This document shows positions 10,501 through 22,700 of a DNA stretch of 64,000 bases, in pieces (the first letter of the stretch is position 1; each line of letters starts with the position of its first letter). This DNA is from Isoperla grammatica (lineage: Eukaryota > Arthropoda > Insecta > Plecoptera > Perlodidae). The translations under genes and the position numbers were made by a program. The notes under the pieces were generated by a model, which saw nothing but the letters and a program-made list of their open reading frames with translations, did no database searches and had not been told where the DNA came from. Where the stretch lies: positions 37,350,339-37,414,338 of the forward strand of contig OX246745.1 in the NCBI GenBank assembly GCA_945910005.1, in the 5' to 3' direction.

Positions 10501-11089
10501 GCAATGCTACGCTGCTTCTGTCAGTCTAGTAGGCCCGGACATTTGTAGTGAGTATAGTAGTGAGTGAGTGTGCAATGCTACGCTGCTTCTGTCAGCCAGG
10601 CTGTGAGTCTAGTAAGCCCGGCCATGTGTAGTGAGTATAGTAGTGATTGAGTGTGCAATGCTACGCTGATTCTGTGAGCCAGGCTGTCAGTCTAGTAAGC
10701 CCGGACATGTGTAGTGAGTATAAAAGTTAGTGTGTGTGCAATGCTTCGCTGCTTCTGTGAGCCAGGCTGTCAGTCTAGTAAGCCCGGACATGTGTAGTGA
10801 GTATGGTAGTGAGTGTGCAATGCTACGCTGCTTCTGTCAGCCAGGCTGTCAGTCTAGTAACCCCGGACATGTATAGTGAGTATAGTAGTGAATGTGCAAT
10901 GCTACGCTGCTTCTGTGAGCCAGGCTGTCATTGTAGTAAGCCCGGACATGTGTAGTGAGTATAGTATTGAGTGTGCAATGCTACGCTGCTTCTGTCAGCC
11001 AGGCAATCAGTCAAGTAAGCCCGGACATGTGTAGTGAGTATAGCAGTGAGTGTGCAATGCTACGCTGCTTCTGTGAGCCAGGCTGTCAG
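4569..11089 (+). repeat. A array 2 (about 80 units)
   Basis: It begins at the C/A junction with the subtype I entry marker (GTGTATTGAGTATAGAAG, then GCATCGCTGC). Three blocks share a distinctive run of variants: TTTTGTCAGCC, GAGTTTAG, then a CAGTCAGG unit and TCGTTAG, with GAGTTTAG at 5751, 6949 and 8224. A sub-array of about 1.2 kb therefore multiplied inside the array. Units with ACGAAGCTTCTGTAAGCC cluster between about 5290 and 5640. The last part, from 10,081, carries GTGTGTGCAATGCGTCG and reappears at 16,376. One 71-bp unit lies near 10,517, 573 bp before B. Confidence 0.96.
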
Positions 11090-11887
11090 TTAGTAGGCCC
11101 GTACATTGCCCTATCTGGTAATAGACTGCCGCGGGCTCATAACAGGACTCGAAAATCATCTTCCCACATATACACATTCCAAGAGCGTAGTTCCCATGTC
11201 TGGACCATAGATTGCACCAATACGTCCGTAGACAGTATTGATGCACCTTGCCCAGTGTTTGGCCCCTTCCCCTAGTAGGCCCCTAGTAGGCTCCCATTTA
11301 GCCCCCAGTTAGCCCCCAGTGGTAGGTCGATTAAGGCTGGTGTTACACCTTATGCCAGAAAGAGAATTATTAGGACCTCTTTTGAGTCATGGTTGCATAT
11401 TTGAGAGCACTTTTTAATCATCTAGTTTTTCAAATCTTTATTCATCGCTTGTAGCCTTCATCAATTTTCCACTTTCTACTTTCTCTCTTCTTCCTACTGG
11501 CCAGTCCTCTTCCATCGCCCACATACCCCGTTAAGGGCAGTATTCCAGTTTGAAGCGATGGATGAATATGTGATAAATGCCCAATAGAAAATAGGAATCA
11601 AGACAAATCTCGTAAATCGGTTACTGGTTTATTGATAATGAGGGAGCGAGGTCGATTGTTGCGCGAAAACTACGTAGACCAGTACACACATAGGGAAACT
11701 CCCCCTCCCCCCTGCGGAATATATTAGACCTATATATTATGATAAAGTGATAAATTTGAAGTAGAACTTGACTTGTTCGTCACATGGCCAGTGGTGGGTG
11801 TGGCACCCAGGGGTGTCCAAAAGAAGAATTTTGCTGATTTTGTGACCATAAATTATTTTTTTACAGCCAAACCAATAAACCGACTGA
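11090..11887 (+). repeat. B module copy 2, subtype II (798 bp)
   Basis: Subtype II is recognised by CCTATCTGGTAATAGAC, CTCATAACAGG, AGATTGCACCAATACG and CTCCCATTTAGC. It shares CACATATACACATTCC and GGTTGCATAT with copy 3 only, so these two are the closest relatives. A private change is AAAAGAAGAATTTT where other copies have AAAAGGTGAATTTT. The upstream A units carry subtype II markers (GTCATTGTAGTAAG, ATAGCAGTGAG, GGCAATCAG). Confidence 0.95.
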
Positions 11888-13346
11888 TATATCTTTGTTG
11901 AAACTTCTTTGTCATTGATTGTTGTTTATTCTTTGATTGTGTGTATTGAGGTGTTTGATCAACAGACATATCTTTGTTGAAACTTCTTTGTCATTGATTG
12001 TTGTTTATTCTTTGATTGTATGTATTGAGGTGTTTGATCAACAGACATATCTTCGTTGAAACTTCTTTGTCATTGATTGTTGTTTATTCTTTGATTGTAT
12101 GTATTGAGGTGTTTGATCAACAAACATATCTTTGTTGAAACTTCTTTGTCATTGATTGTTGTTTATTCTTTGAATGTTTGTATTGAGGTGTTTGATCAAC
12201 TGACATATCTTTGTTGACACTTCTTTGTCATTGATTGTTGTTTACTCTTTGATTGTATGTATTGAGGTGTTTGATCAACAGACACATCTTTGTTGAAACT
12301 TCTTTGTTATTGATTGTTGTTTAGTCTTTGATGGTATGTATTGAGGTGTTTGATCAACAGTCACATCTATGTTGAAACTTCTTTGTCATTGATTGTTGTT
12401 TATTCTTTGATTGTTTGTATTGAGGTGTTTGATCAACAGACTTATCTTTGTTGAAACTACTTTGTCATTGATTGTTGTTTATTCTTTGATTGTATGAATT
12501 GAGGTGTTTGATCAACAGTCATATCTTCGTTGAAACTTCCTTGTCATTGATTGTTGTTTATTCTTTGATTGTATGTATTGAGGTGTTTGATCAACAGACA
12601 TATCTTTGTTGAACCTTCTTTGTCATTGATTGTTGTTTATTCTTTGATTGTATGTATTGGGGTGTTTGATCAACAGACATATCTTCGTTGAAACTTCTTT
12701 GTCATCGATTGTTGTTTATTCTTTGATTGTATGTATTGAGGTGTTTGATCAACAGACATATCTTTGTTGAAACTTCTTTGTCATTGATTGTTGTTTATTC
12801 TTTGATTGTATGTATTGAGGTGTTTGATCAACAAACATATCTTTGTTGAAACTTCCTTGTCATTGATTGTTGTTAATTCTTTGATTATATGTATTGAGGT
12901 GTTTGATCAACAGACATATCTTTGTTGAAACGTCTTTGTCATTGATTGTTGTTTATTCTTTGATTGTATGTATTGAGGTGTTTGTTCAACAGACATATCT
13001 TCGTTGAAACTTCTTTGTCATTGATTGTTGTTTATTCTTTGATTGTATGTATTGAGTTGTTTGATCAACAGACATATCTTTGTTGAAACTTCTTTGTCAT
13101 TGATTGTTAATTTTTCTTTGATTGTATGTATTGAGGTGTTTGATCAACAGACATATCTTTGTTGAAACTTCTTTGTCATTGATTGTTGTTTATTCTTTGA
13201 TTGTATGTATTGAGGTGTTTGATCAACAGACATATCTTCGTTGAAACTTCCTTGTCATTGATTGTTTGTTTATTCTTTGATTGTATGTATTGAGGTGTTT
13301 GATCAACAGACATATCTTTGTTGAAACTTCTTTGTCATTGATTGTT
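11888..13346 (+). repeat. C array 2, 18 units + 35 bp
   Basis: The unit and marker order are as in array 1, but it exits in subtype II style. GATTGTTAATTTTTC occurs near 13,105, then GATTGTTTGTTTATTC before the last full unit. Its length is 18 x 79 + 35 plus two single-base insertions. It ends at the same CATTGATTGTTG / CTTCTGTCAGCC junction. Confidence 0.96.
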
Positions 13347-16300
13347 GCTTCTGTCAGCCAGGCTGTCAGTCTAGTAAGCCCGGACATGTGTAGTGAGTAT
13401 AGTAGTGAGTGTGCAATGCTACGCTGCTTCTGTGAGCCACGCTGTCAGTCTAGTAAGCCCGGACATGTGTAGTGAGTATAGTAGTGAGTGAGTATGCAAT
13501 GCTACGCTGCTTCTGTGAACCAGGCTGTCAGTCTAGTAAGCCCGGACATGTGTAGTGAGTATAGTAGTGAGTGTGCAATGCTACGCTGCTTCTGTGAGCC
13601 AGGCTGTCAGTCAAGTAAGCCCGGACATGTGTAGTGAGTATAGAAGTGAGTGAGTGTGCAATGCTACGCTGCTTCTGTGAGCCAAGATGTCAGTCTAGTA
13701 AGCCCGGACATGTGTAGTGAGTATAGTAGTGAGTGTGCAATGCTACGCTGCTTCTGTGAGCCAGGCTGTGAGACAAATAAGACCGGACATGTGTAGTGAG
13801 TAAAGTAGTGAGTGAGTGTGCAATGCTACGCTGCTTCTGTCAGCCAGGCTGTCAGTCTAGTAAGCCCGGACATGTGTAGTGAGTATAGTAGTGAGTGTGC
13901 AATGCTACGCTGCTTCTGTCAGCCAGGCTGTCAGTCTAGTAAGCCCGGACATGTAAAGTGAGTATAGTAGTGAGTGAGTGTGCAATGCTACGCTGCTTCT
14001 GTGAACCAGGCTGTCAGTCTAGTAAGCCCGGACATGTGTAGTTAGTATAGTAGTGAGTGTGCAATGCTACGCTGCTTCTGTGAGCCAGGCTGTCAGTCTA
14101 GTAAGCCCGGACATGTGTAGTGAGTATAGAAGTGAGTGAGTGTGCAATGCTACGCTGCTTCTGTGAGCCAAGCTGTCAGTCTAGTAAGCCCGGACATGTG
14201 TAGTGAGTATAGTAGTGAGTGTGCAATGCTACGCTGCTTCTGTGAGCCAGGCTGTGAGACAAATAAGCCCGGACATGTGTAGTGAGTATAGTAGTGAGTG
14301 AGTGTGCAATGCTACGCTGCTTCTGTCAGCCAGGCTGTCAGTCTAGTAAGCCCGGACATGTGTAGTGAGTATAGTAGTGAGTGTGCAATGCTACGCTGCT
14401 TCTGTCAGCCAGGCTGTCAGTCTAGTAAGCCCGGACATGTGTAGTGAGTATAGTTATAAGTGTGCAATGCTACGCTGCTTCTGTCAGCCAGGCTGTCAGT
14501 CTAGTAAGCCCGGACATGAAGTAGTTAGTAAAGTAGTGAGTGTGCAATGCTACGCTGCTTCTGTGAGCCAGGCTGTCAGTCTAGTAAGCCCGGACATGTG
14601 TAGTGAGTATGGTAGTAAGATTGCAATGCTACGCTGTTTCTGTGAGCCAGGCTGTCAGTCTAGTAAGCCCGGACATGTGTAGTGAGTATAGTCGTGAGTG
14701 TGCAATGCTACGCTTCTTCTGTCAGCCAGGCTGTCAGTCTAGTTAGCCCACACATGTGAAGTGAGTGCAGTAGTGAGTGTTCAATGCAACGCTGCTTCTG
14801 TGAGCCAGGCTGTCAGTCTAGTAAGCCCTGACATGTGTTGTGAGTACAGTCGTGAGTGTACAATGCTACGCTGCTTCGGTCAGCCAGGCTGTCAGTCTAG
14901 TAAGCCCGGACATGTGTAGTGAGTATAGTAGTGAGTGTGCAATGCTACGCTGCTTCTGTCAGTCTAGTAGGCCCGGACATGTGTAGTGAGTATAGTAGTG
15001 AGTGAGTGTGCAATGCTACGTTGCTTCTGTCAGCCAGGCTGTCAGTCTTGTAAGCCCGGCCACGTGTAGTGAGTATAGCAGTGAGTGAGTGTGCAATGCT
15101 ACGCTGCTTCTGTCAGCCAGGCTGTCAGTCAAGTAAGCCCAAACATGTGTAGTGAGTATAGTAGTGAGTGAGTGTGCAATGCTACGCTGCTTCTGTGAGC
15201 CAGGCTGTGAGTCTAGTAAGCCCGGACATGTGTATTGAGTATAGTAGTGAGTGTGCATTGCTACGCTGCTTCTGTCAGCCAGGCTGTCAGTCTAGTAAGC
15301 CCGGACATGTGATGTGAGTATAGAAGTGAGTGTGCAATGCTACGCTGCTTCTGTGAGCCAAGCTGGCAGTCTAGTAAGCCCGGACATGTGTAGTGAGTAT
15401 AGTAGTGAGTGAGTGTGCAATGCTACGCTGCTTCTGTCAGCCAGGCAGTCAGTCTAGTAAGCCCGGACATGTGTAGTGATTACAGTAGTCAGTGTACAAT
15501 GCTACGCTGCTTCTGTGAGCCAGGCTGTCAGTCTAAAAAGCCCGGACATGTGTAGTGAGTATAGTAGTGAGTGTGCAATGCTACGCTGCTTCTGTCAGCC
15601 AAGCTGTCAGTCTAGTAAGCCCAGACATGTGTTGTGAGTATAGTAGTGAGTGAGTGTGCAATGCTACGCTACTTCTGTCAGCCAGGCTGTCAGTCTAGTA
15701 AGCCCGGACATGTGAAGTGAGTATAGTAGTGAGTGTGCAATGCTACGCTGCTTCTGTTAGCCAGGCTGTCAGTCTAGTAAGCCCGGACATGTGTAGTGAG
15801 TATAGTAGTGAGTGAGTGTGCAATGCTACGCTGCTTCTGTGAGCCAGGCTGTCAGTCTAGTAAGCCCGGACATGTGAAGTGAGTATAGTAGTGAGTGTGC
15901 AATGCTACGCTGCTTCTGTGAGCCAGGCTGTCAGTCTAGTAAGCCCGGACATGTGTATCTAGTATAGAAGTGAGTGAGTGTGCAATGCTTCGCTGCTTCT
16001 GTCAGCCAGGCTGTCAGTCTAGTAAGCCCGGACATGTGAAGTGAGTATAGTAGTGAGTGTGCAATGCTACGCTGCTTCTGTTAGCCAGGCTGTCAGTCTA
16101 GTAAGCCCGGACATGTGTAGTGAGTATAGTAGTGAGTGAGTGTGCAATGCTACGCTGCTTCTGTGAGCCAGGCTGTCAGTCTAGTAAGCCCGGACATGTG
16201 TTGTGAGTATAGTAGTGAGTGTGCAATGCTACGCTGCTTCTGTGAGCCAGGCTGTCAGTCAAGTAAGCCCGGACATGTGTAGTGAGTATAGTATTGAGTG

Positions 16301-17384
16301 AGTGTGCAATGCTACTTTGCTTCTGTCAGCCAGGCTGTCAGTCTAGTAAGCCAGGACATGTGTAGTGAGTATAGTAGTGAGTGTGTGTGCAATGCGTCGC
16401 TGCTTCTGTGAGCCAGGCTGTCAGTCTAGTAAGCCCGGACATGTGTAGTGAGTATAGTAGTGAGTGTGCAATGCTACGCTGCTTCTGTCAGCCAGGCTGT
16501 CAGTCTAGTAACCCCGGACATGTGTAGTGAGTATAGTAGTGAGTGAGTGTGCAATGCTACGCTGCTTCTGTGAGCCAGGCTGTCAGTCAAGTAAGCCCGG
16601 ACATGTGTTGTGAGTACAGTAGTGAGTGAACAATGCTACGCTGCTTCTGTGAGCCAGGCTTTCAGTATAGTAAGCCCGGAAATGTGCAGTGAGTATAGAA
16701 GTGAGTGAGTGTGCAATGCTACGCTGCTTCTGTGAGCCAGGCTGTGAGTCTAGTAAGCCCGGACATGTGTAGTGATTATAGAAGTGAGTGAGTGTGCAAT
16801 GCTACGCTGCTTCTGTCAGTCTAGTAGGCCCGGACATTTGTAGTGAGTATAGTAGTGAGTGAGTGTGCAATGCTACGCTGCTTCTGTCAGCCAGGCTGTG
16901 AGTCTAGTAAGCCCGGCAATGTGTAGTGAGTATAGTAGTGATTGAGTGTGCAATGCTACGCTGATTCTGTGAGCCAGGCTGTCAGTCTAGTAAGCCCGGA
17001 CATGTGTAGTGAGTATAAAAGTTAGTGTGTGTGCAATGCTTCGCTGCTTCTGTGAGCCAGGCTGTCAGTCTAGTAAGCCCGGACATGTGTAGTGAGTATG
17101 GTAGTGAGTGTGCAATGCTACGCTGCTTCTGTCAGCCAGGCTGTCAGTCTAGTAACCCCGGACATGTATAGTGAGTATAGTAGTGAATGTGCAATGCTAC
17201 GCTGCTTCTGTGAGCCAGGCTGTCATTGTAGTAAGCCCGGACATGTGTAGTGAGTATAGTATTGAGTGTGCAATGCTACGCTGCTTCTGTCAGCCAGGCA
17301 ATCAGTCTAGTAAGCCCGGACATGTGTAGTGAGTATAGCAGTGAGTGTGCAATGCTACGCTGCTTCTGTGAGCCAGGCTGTCAG
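13347..17384 (+). repeat. A array 3 (about 50 units), contains a duplication breakpoint
   Basis: The subtype II entry is a unit with GAGCCACGCTG shortly after the junction. From 13,347 to about 16,355 it matches array 4 at an offset of 6453. From about 16,376 to its end it matches array 2 from 10,081 at an offset of 6295. The switch lies between 16,355 (CCAGGACATG, as in array 4) and 16,386 (GTGTGTGTGC, as in array 2). Short 71-bp units lie near 14,956 and 16,813. A unit with GTGTATCTAGTATAG lies at about 15,954. Confidence 0.96.
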
Positions 17385-18182
17385 TTAGTAGGCCCGTACA
17401 TTGCCCTATCTGGTAATAGACTGCCGCGGGCTCATAACAGGACTCGAAAATCATCTTCCCACATATACACATTCCAAGAGCGTAGTTCCCATGTCTGGAC
17501 CATAGATTGCACCAATACGTCCGTAGACAGTATTGATGCACCTTGCCCAGTGTTTGGCCCCTTCCCCTAGTAGGCCCCTAGTAGGCTCCCATTTAGCCCC
17601 CAGTTAGCCCCCAGTGGTAGGTCGATTAAGGCTGGTGTTACACCTTATGCCAGAAAGAGAATTATTAGGACCTCTTTTGAGTCATGGTTGCATATTTGAG
17701 AGCACTTTTTAATCATCTAGTTTTTCAAATCTTTATTCATCGCTTGTAGCCTTCATCAATTTTCCACTTTCTACTTTCTCTCTTCTTCCTACTGGCCAGT
17801 CCTCTTCCATCGCCCACATACCCCGTTAAGGGCAGTATTCCAGTTTGAAGCGATGGATGAATATGTGATAAATGCCCAATAGAAAATAGGGATCAAGACA
17901 AATCTCGTAAATCGGTTACTGGTTTATTGATAATGAGGGAGCGAGGTCGATTGTTGCGCGAAAACTACGTAGACCAGTACACACATAGGGAAACTCCCCC
18001 TCCCCCCTGCGGAATATATTATACCTATATATTATGATAAAGTGATAAATTTGAAGTAGAACTTGACTTGTTCGTCACATGGCCAGTGGTGGGTGTGGCA
18101 CCCAGGGGTGTCCAAAAGGTGAATTTTGCTGATTTTGTGACCATAAATTATTTTTTTACAGCCAAACCAATAAACCGACTGA
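17385..18182 (+). repeat. B module copy 3, subtype II (798 bp)
   Basis: Nearly identical to copy 2 (CATATACACATTCC, GGTTGCATAT), with a few private single-base changes such as AAAATAGGGATCAAG and ATATTATACC. It lies exactly 6295 bp downstream of copy 2, as expected for a recent tandem duplication. All candidate signals of copy 1 are present. Confidence 0.95.
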
Positions 18183-19799
18183 TATAACTTTGTTGAAACT
18201 TCTTTCTCATTGATTGTTGTTTATTCTTTGATTGTATGTTTTGAGGTGTTTGATCAACAGACATATCTTTGTTGAAACTTCTTTGTCATTGATTGTTGTT
18301 TATTCTTTGATTGTATGTATTAAGGTGTTTGATCAACAAACATATCTTTGTTGAAACTTCTTTGTCATTGATTGTTGTTAATTCTTTGATTGTGTGTATT
18401 GAGGTGTTTGATCAACAGACATATCTTTGTTGAAACTTCTTTGTCATTGATTGTTGTTTATTCTTTGATTGTATGTATTGAGGTGTTTGATCAACAGACA
18501 TATCTTCGTTGAAACTTCTTTGTCATTGATTGTTGTTTATTCTTTGATTGTATGTATTGAGGTGTTTGATCAACAAACATATCTTTGTTGAAACTTCTTT
18601 GTCATTGATTGTTGTTTATTCTTTGATTGTGTGTATTGAGGTGTTTGATCAACAAACATATCTTTGTTGAAACTTCTTTGTCATTGATTGTTGTTTATTC
18701 TTTGATTGTTTGTATTGAGGTGTTTGATCAACTGACATATCTTTGTTGACACTTCTTTGTCATTGATTGTTGTTTATTCTTTGATTGTATGTATTGAGGT
18801 GTTTGATCAACAGACACATCTATGTTGAAACTTCTTTGTCATTGATTGTTGTTTATTCTTTGATTGTTTGTATTGAGGTGTTTGATCAACAGACTTATCT
18901 TTGTTGAAACTACTTTGTCATTGATTGTTGTTTATTCTTTGATTGTATGAATTGAGGTGTTTGATCAACAGTCATATCTTCGTTAAAACTTCCTTGTCAT
19001 TGATTGTTGTTTATTCTTTGATTGTATGTATTGAGGTGTTTGATCAACAGACATATCTTTGTTGAACCTTCTTTGTCATTGATTGTTGTTTATTCTTTGA
19101 TTGTATGTATTGGGGTGTTTGATCAACAGACATATCTTCGTTGAAACTTCTTTGTCATCGATTGTTGTTTATTCTTTAATTGTATGTATTGAGGTGTTTG
19201 ATCAACAGACATATCTTTGTTGAAACTTCTTTGTCATTGATTGTTGTTTATTCTTTGATTGTATGTATTGAGGTGTTTGATCAACAAACATATCTTTGTT
19301 GAAACTTCCTTGTCATTGATTGTTGTTAATTCTTTGATGATATGTATTGAGGTGTTTGATCAACAGACATATCTTTGTTGAAACGTCTTTGTCATTGATT
19401 GTTGTTTATTCTTTGATTGTATGTATTGAGGTGTTTGTTCAACAGACATATCTTCGTTGAAACTTCTTTATCATTGATTGTTGTTTATTCTTTGATTGTA
19501 TGTATTGAGTTGTTTGATCAACAGACATATCTTTGTTGAAACTTCTTTGTCATTGATTGTTAATTTTTCTTTGATTGTATGTATTGAGGTGTTTGATCAA
19601 CAGACATATCTTTGTTGAAACTTCTTTGTCATTGATTGTTGTTTATTCTTTGATTGTATGTATTGAGGTGTTTGATCAACAGACATATCTTCGTTGAAAC
19701 TTCCTTGTCATTGATTGTTTGTTTATTCTTTGATTGTATGTATTGAGGTGTTTGATCAACAGACATATCTTTGTTGAAACTTCTTTGTCATTGATTGTT
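18183..19799 (+). repeat. C array 3, 20 units + 35 bp
   Basis: Two units longer than array 2, of which it is a copy. The extra units are near the B side, where TGTTTTGAGG and ATTAAGGTG units occur as in arrays 7 and 9. The A-proximal markers and exit are those of subtype II. Length variation is thus by whole units, concentrated in the B-proximal part. Confidence 0.96.
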
Positions 19800-22700
19800 G
19801 CTTCTGTCAGCCAGGCTGTCAGTCTAGTAAGCCCGGACATGTGTAGTGAGTATAGTAGTGAGTGTGCAATGCTACGCTGCTTCTGTGAGCCACGCTGTCA
19901 GTCTAGTAAGCCCGGACATGTGTAGTGAGTATAGTAGTGAGTGAGTATGCAAAGCTACGCTGCTTCTGTGAACCAGGCTGTCAGTCTAGTAAGCCCGGAC
20001 ATGTGTAGTGAGTATAGTAGTGAGTGTGCAATGCTACGCTGCATTTCTGAGCCAGGCTGTCAGTCAAGTAAGCCCGGACATGTGTAGTGAGTATAGAAGT
20101 GAGTGAGTGTGCAATGCTACGCTGCTTCTGTGAGCCAAGATGTCAGTCTAGTAAGCCCGGACATGTGTAGTGAGTATAGTAGTGAGTGTGCAATGCTACG
20201 CTGCTTCTGTGAGCCAGGCTGTGAGACAAATAAGCCCGGACATGTGTAGTGAGTAAAGTAGTGAGTGAGTGTGCAATGCTACGCTGCTTCTGTCAGCCAG
20301 GCTGTCAGTCTAGAAAGCCCGGACATGTGTAGTGAGTATAGTAGTGAGTGTGCAATGCTACGCTGCTTCTGTCAGCCAGGCTGTCAGTCTAGTAAGCCCG
20401 GACATGTAAAGTGAGTATAGTAGTGAGTGAGTGTGCAATGCTACGCTGCTTCTGTGAACCAGGCTGTCAGTCTAGTAAGCCCGGACATGTGTAGTTAGTA
20501 TAGTAGTGAGTGTGCAATGCTACGCTGCTTCTGTGAGCCAGGCTGTCAGTCTAGTAAGCCCGGACATGTGTAGTGAGTATAGAAGTGAGTGAGTGTGCAA
20601 TGCTACGCTGCTTCTGTGAGCCAAGCTGTCAGTCTAGTAAGCCCGGACATGTGTAGTGAGTATAGTAGTGAGTGTGCAATGCTACGCTGCTTCTGTAAGC
20701 CAGGCTGTGAGACAAATAAGCCCGGACATGTGTAGTGAGTATAGTAGTGAGTGAGTGTGCAATGCTACGCTGCTTCTGTCAGCCAGGCTGTCAGTCTAGT
20801 AAGCCCGGACATGTGTAGTGAGTATAGTAGTGAGTGTGCAATGCTACGCTGCTTCTGTCAGCCAGGCTGTCAGTCTAGTAAGCCCGGACATGTGTAGTGA
20901 GTATAACTATAAGTGTGCAATGCTACGCTGCTTCTGTCAGCCAGGCTGTCAGTCTAGTAAGCCCGGACATGAAGTAGTGAGTAAAGTAGTGAGTGTGCAA
21001 TGCTACGCTGCTTCTGTGAGCCAGGCTGTCAGTCTAGTAAGCCCGGACATGTGTAGTGAGTATGGTAGTAAGATTGCAATGCTACGCTGTTTCTGTGAGC
21101 CAGGCTGTCAGTCTAGTAAGCCCGGACATGTGTAGTGAGTATAGTCGTGAGTGTGCAATGCTACGCTTCTTCTGTCAGCCAGGCTGTCAGTCTAGTTAGC
21201 CCACACATGTGAAGTGAGTGCAGTAGTGAGTGTTCAATGCAACGCTGCTTCTGTGAGCCAGGCTGTCAGTCTAGTAAGCCCTGACATGTGTTGTGAGTAC
21301 AGTCGTGAGTGTACAATGCTACGCTGCTTCGGTCAGCCAGGCTGTCAGTCTAGTAAGCCCGGACATGTGTAGTGAGTATAGTAGTGAGTGTGCAATGCTA
21401 CGCTGCTTCTGTCAGTCTAGTAGGCCCGGACATGTGTAGTGAGTATAGTAGTGAGTGAGTGTGCAATGCTACGTTGCTTCTGTCAGCCAGGCTGTCAGTC
21501 TTGTAAGCCCGGCCACGTGTAGTGAGTATAGCAGTGAGTGAGTGTGCAATGCTACGCTGCTTCTGTCAGCCAGGCTGTCAGTCAAGTAAGCCCAAACATG
21601 TGTAGTGAGTATAGTAGTGAGTGAGTGTGCAATGCTACGCTGCTTCTGTGAGCCAGGCTGTGAGTCTAGTAAGCCCGGACATGTGTATTGAGTATAGTTG
21701 TGAGTGTGCATTGCTACGCTGCTTCTGTCAGCCAGGCTGTCAGTCTAGTAAGCCCGGACATGTGATGTGAGTATAGAAGTGAGTGTGCAATGCTACGCTG
21801 CTTCTGTGAGCCAAGCTGGCAGTCTAGTAAGCCCGGACATGTGTAGTGAGTATAGTAGTGAGTGAGTGTGCAATGCTACGCTGCTTCTGTCAGCCAGGCA
21901 GTCAGTCTAGTAAGCCCGGACATGTGTAGTGATTACAGTAGTCAGTGTACAATGCTACGCTGCTTCTGTGAGCCAGGCTGTCAGTCTAAAAAGCCCGGAC
22001 ATGTGTAGTGAGTATAGTAGTGAGTGTGCAATGCTACGCTGCTTCTGTCAGCCAAGGTGTCAGTCTAGTAAGCCCGGACATGTGTTGTGAGTATAGTAGT
22101 GAGTGAGTGTGCAATGCTACGCTACTTCTGTCAGCCAGGCTGTCAGTCTAGTAAGCCCGGACATGTGAAGTGAGTATAGTAGTGAGTGTGCAATGCTACG
22201 CTGCTTCTGTTAGCCAGGCTGTCAGTCTAGTAAGCCCGGACATGTGTAGTGAGTATAGTAGTGAGTGAGTGTGCAATGCTACGCTGCTTCTGTGAGCCAG
22301 GCTGTCAGTCTAGTAAGCCCGGACATGTGAAGTGAGTATAGTAGTGAGTGTGCAATGCTACGCTGCTTCTGTGAGCCAGGCTGTCAGTCTAGTAAGCCCG
22401 GACATGTGTATCTAGTATAGAAGTGAGTGAGTGTGCAATGCTTCGCTGCTTCTGTCAGCCAGGCTGTCAGTCTAGTAAGCCCGGACATGTGAAGTGAGTA
22501 TAGTAGTGAGTGTGCAATGCTACGCTGCTTCTGTTAGCCAGGCTGTCAGTCTAGTAAGCCCGGACATGTGTAGTGAGTATAGTAGTGAGTGAGTGTGCAA
22601 TGCTACGCTGCTTCTGTGAGCCAGGCTGTCAGTCTAGTAAGCCCGGACATGTGTAGTGAGTATAGTAGTGAGTGTGCAATGCTACGCTGCTTCTGTGAGC

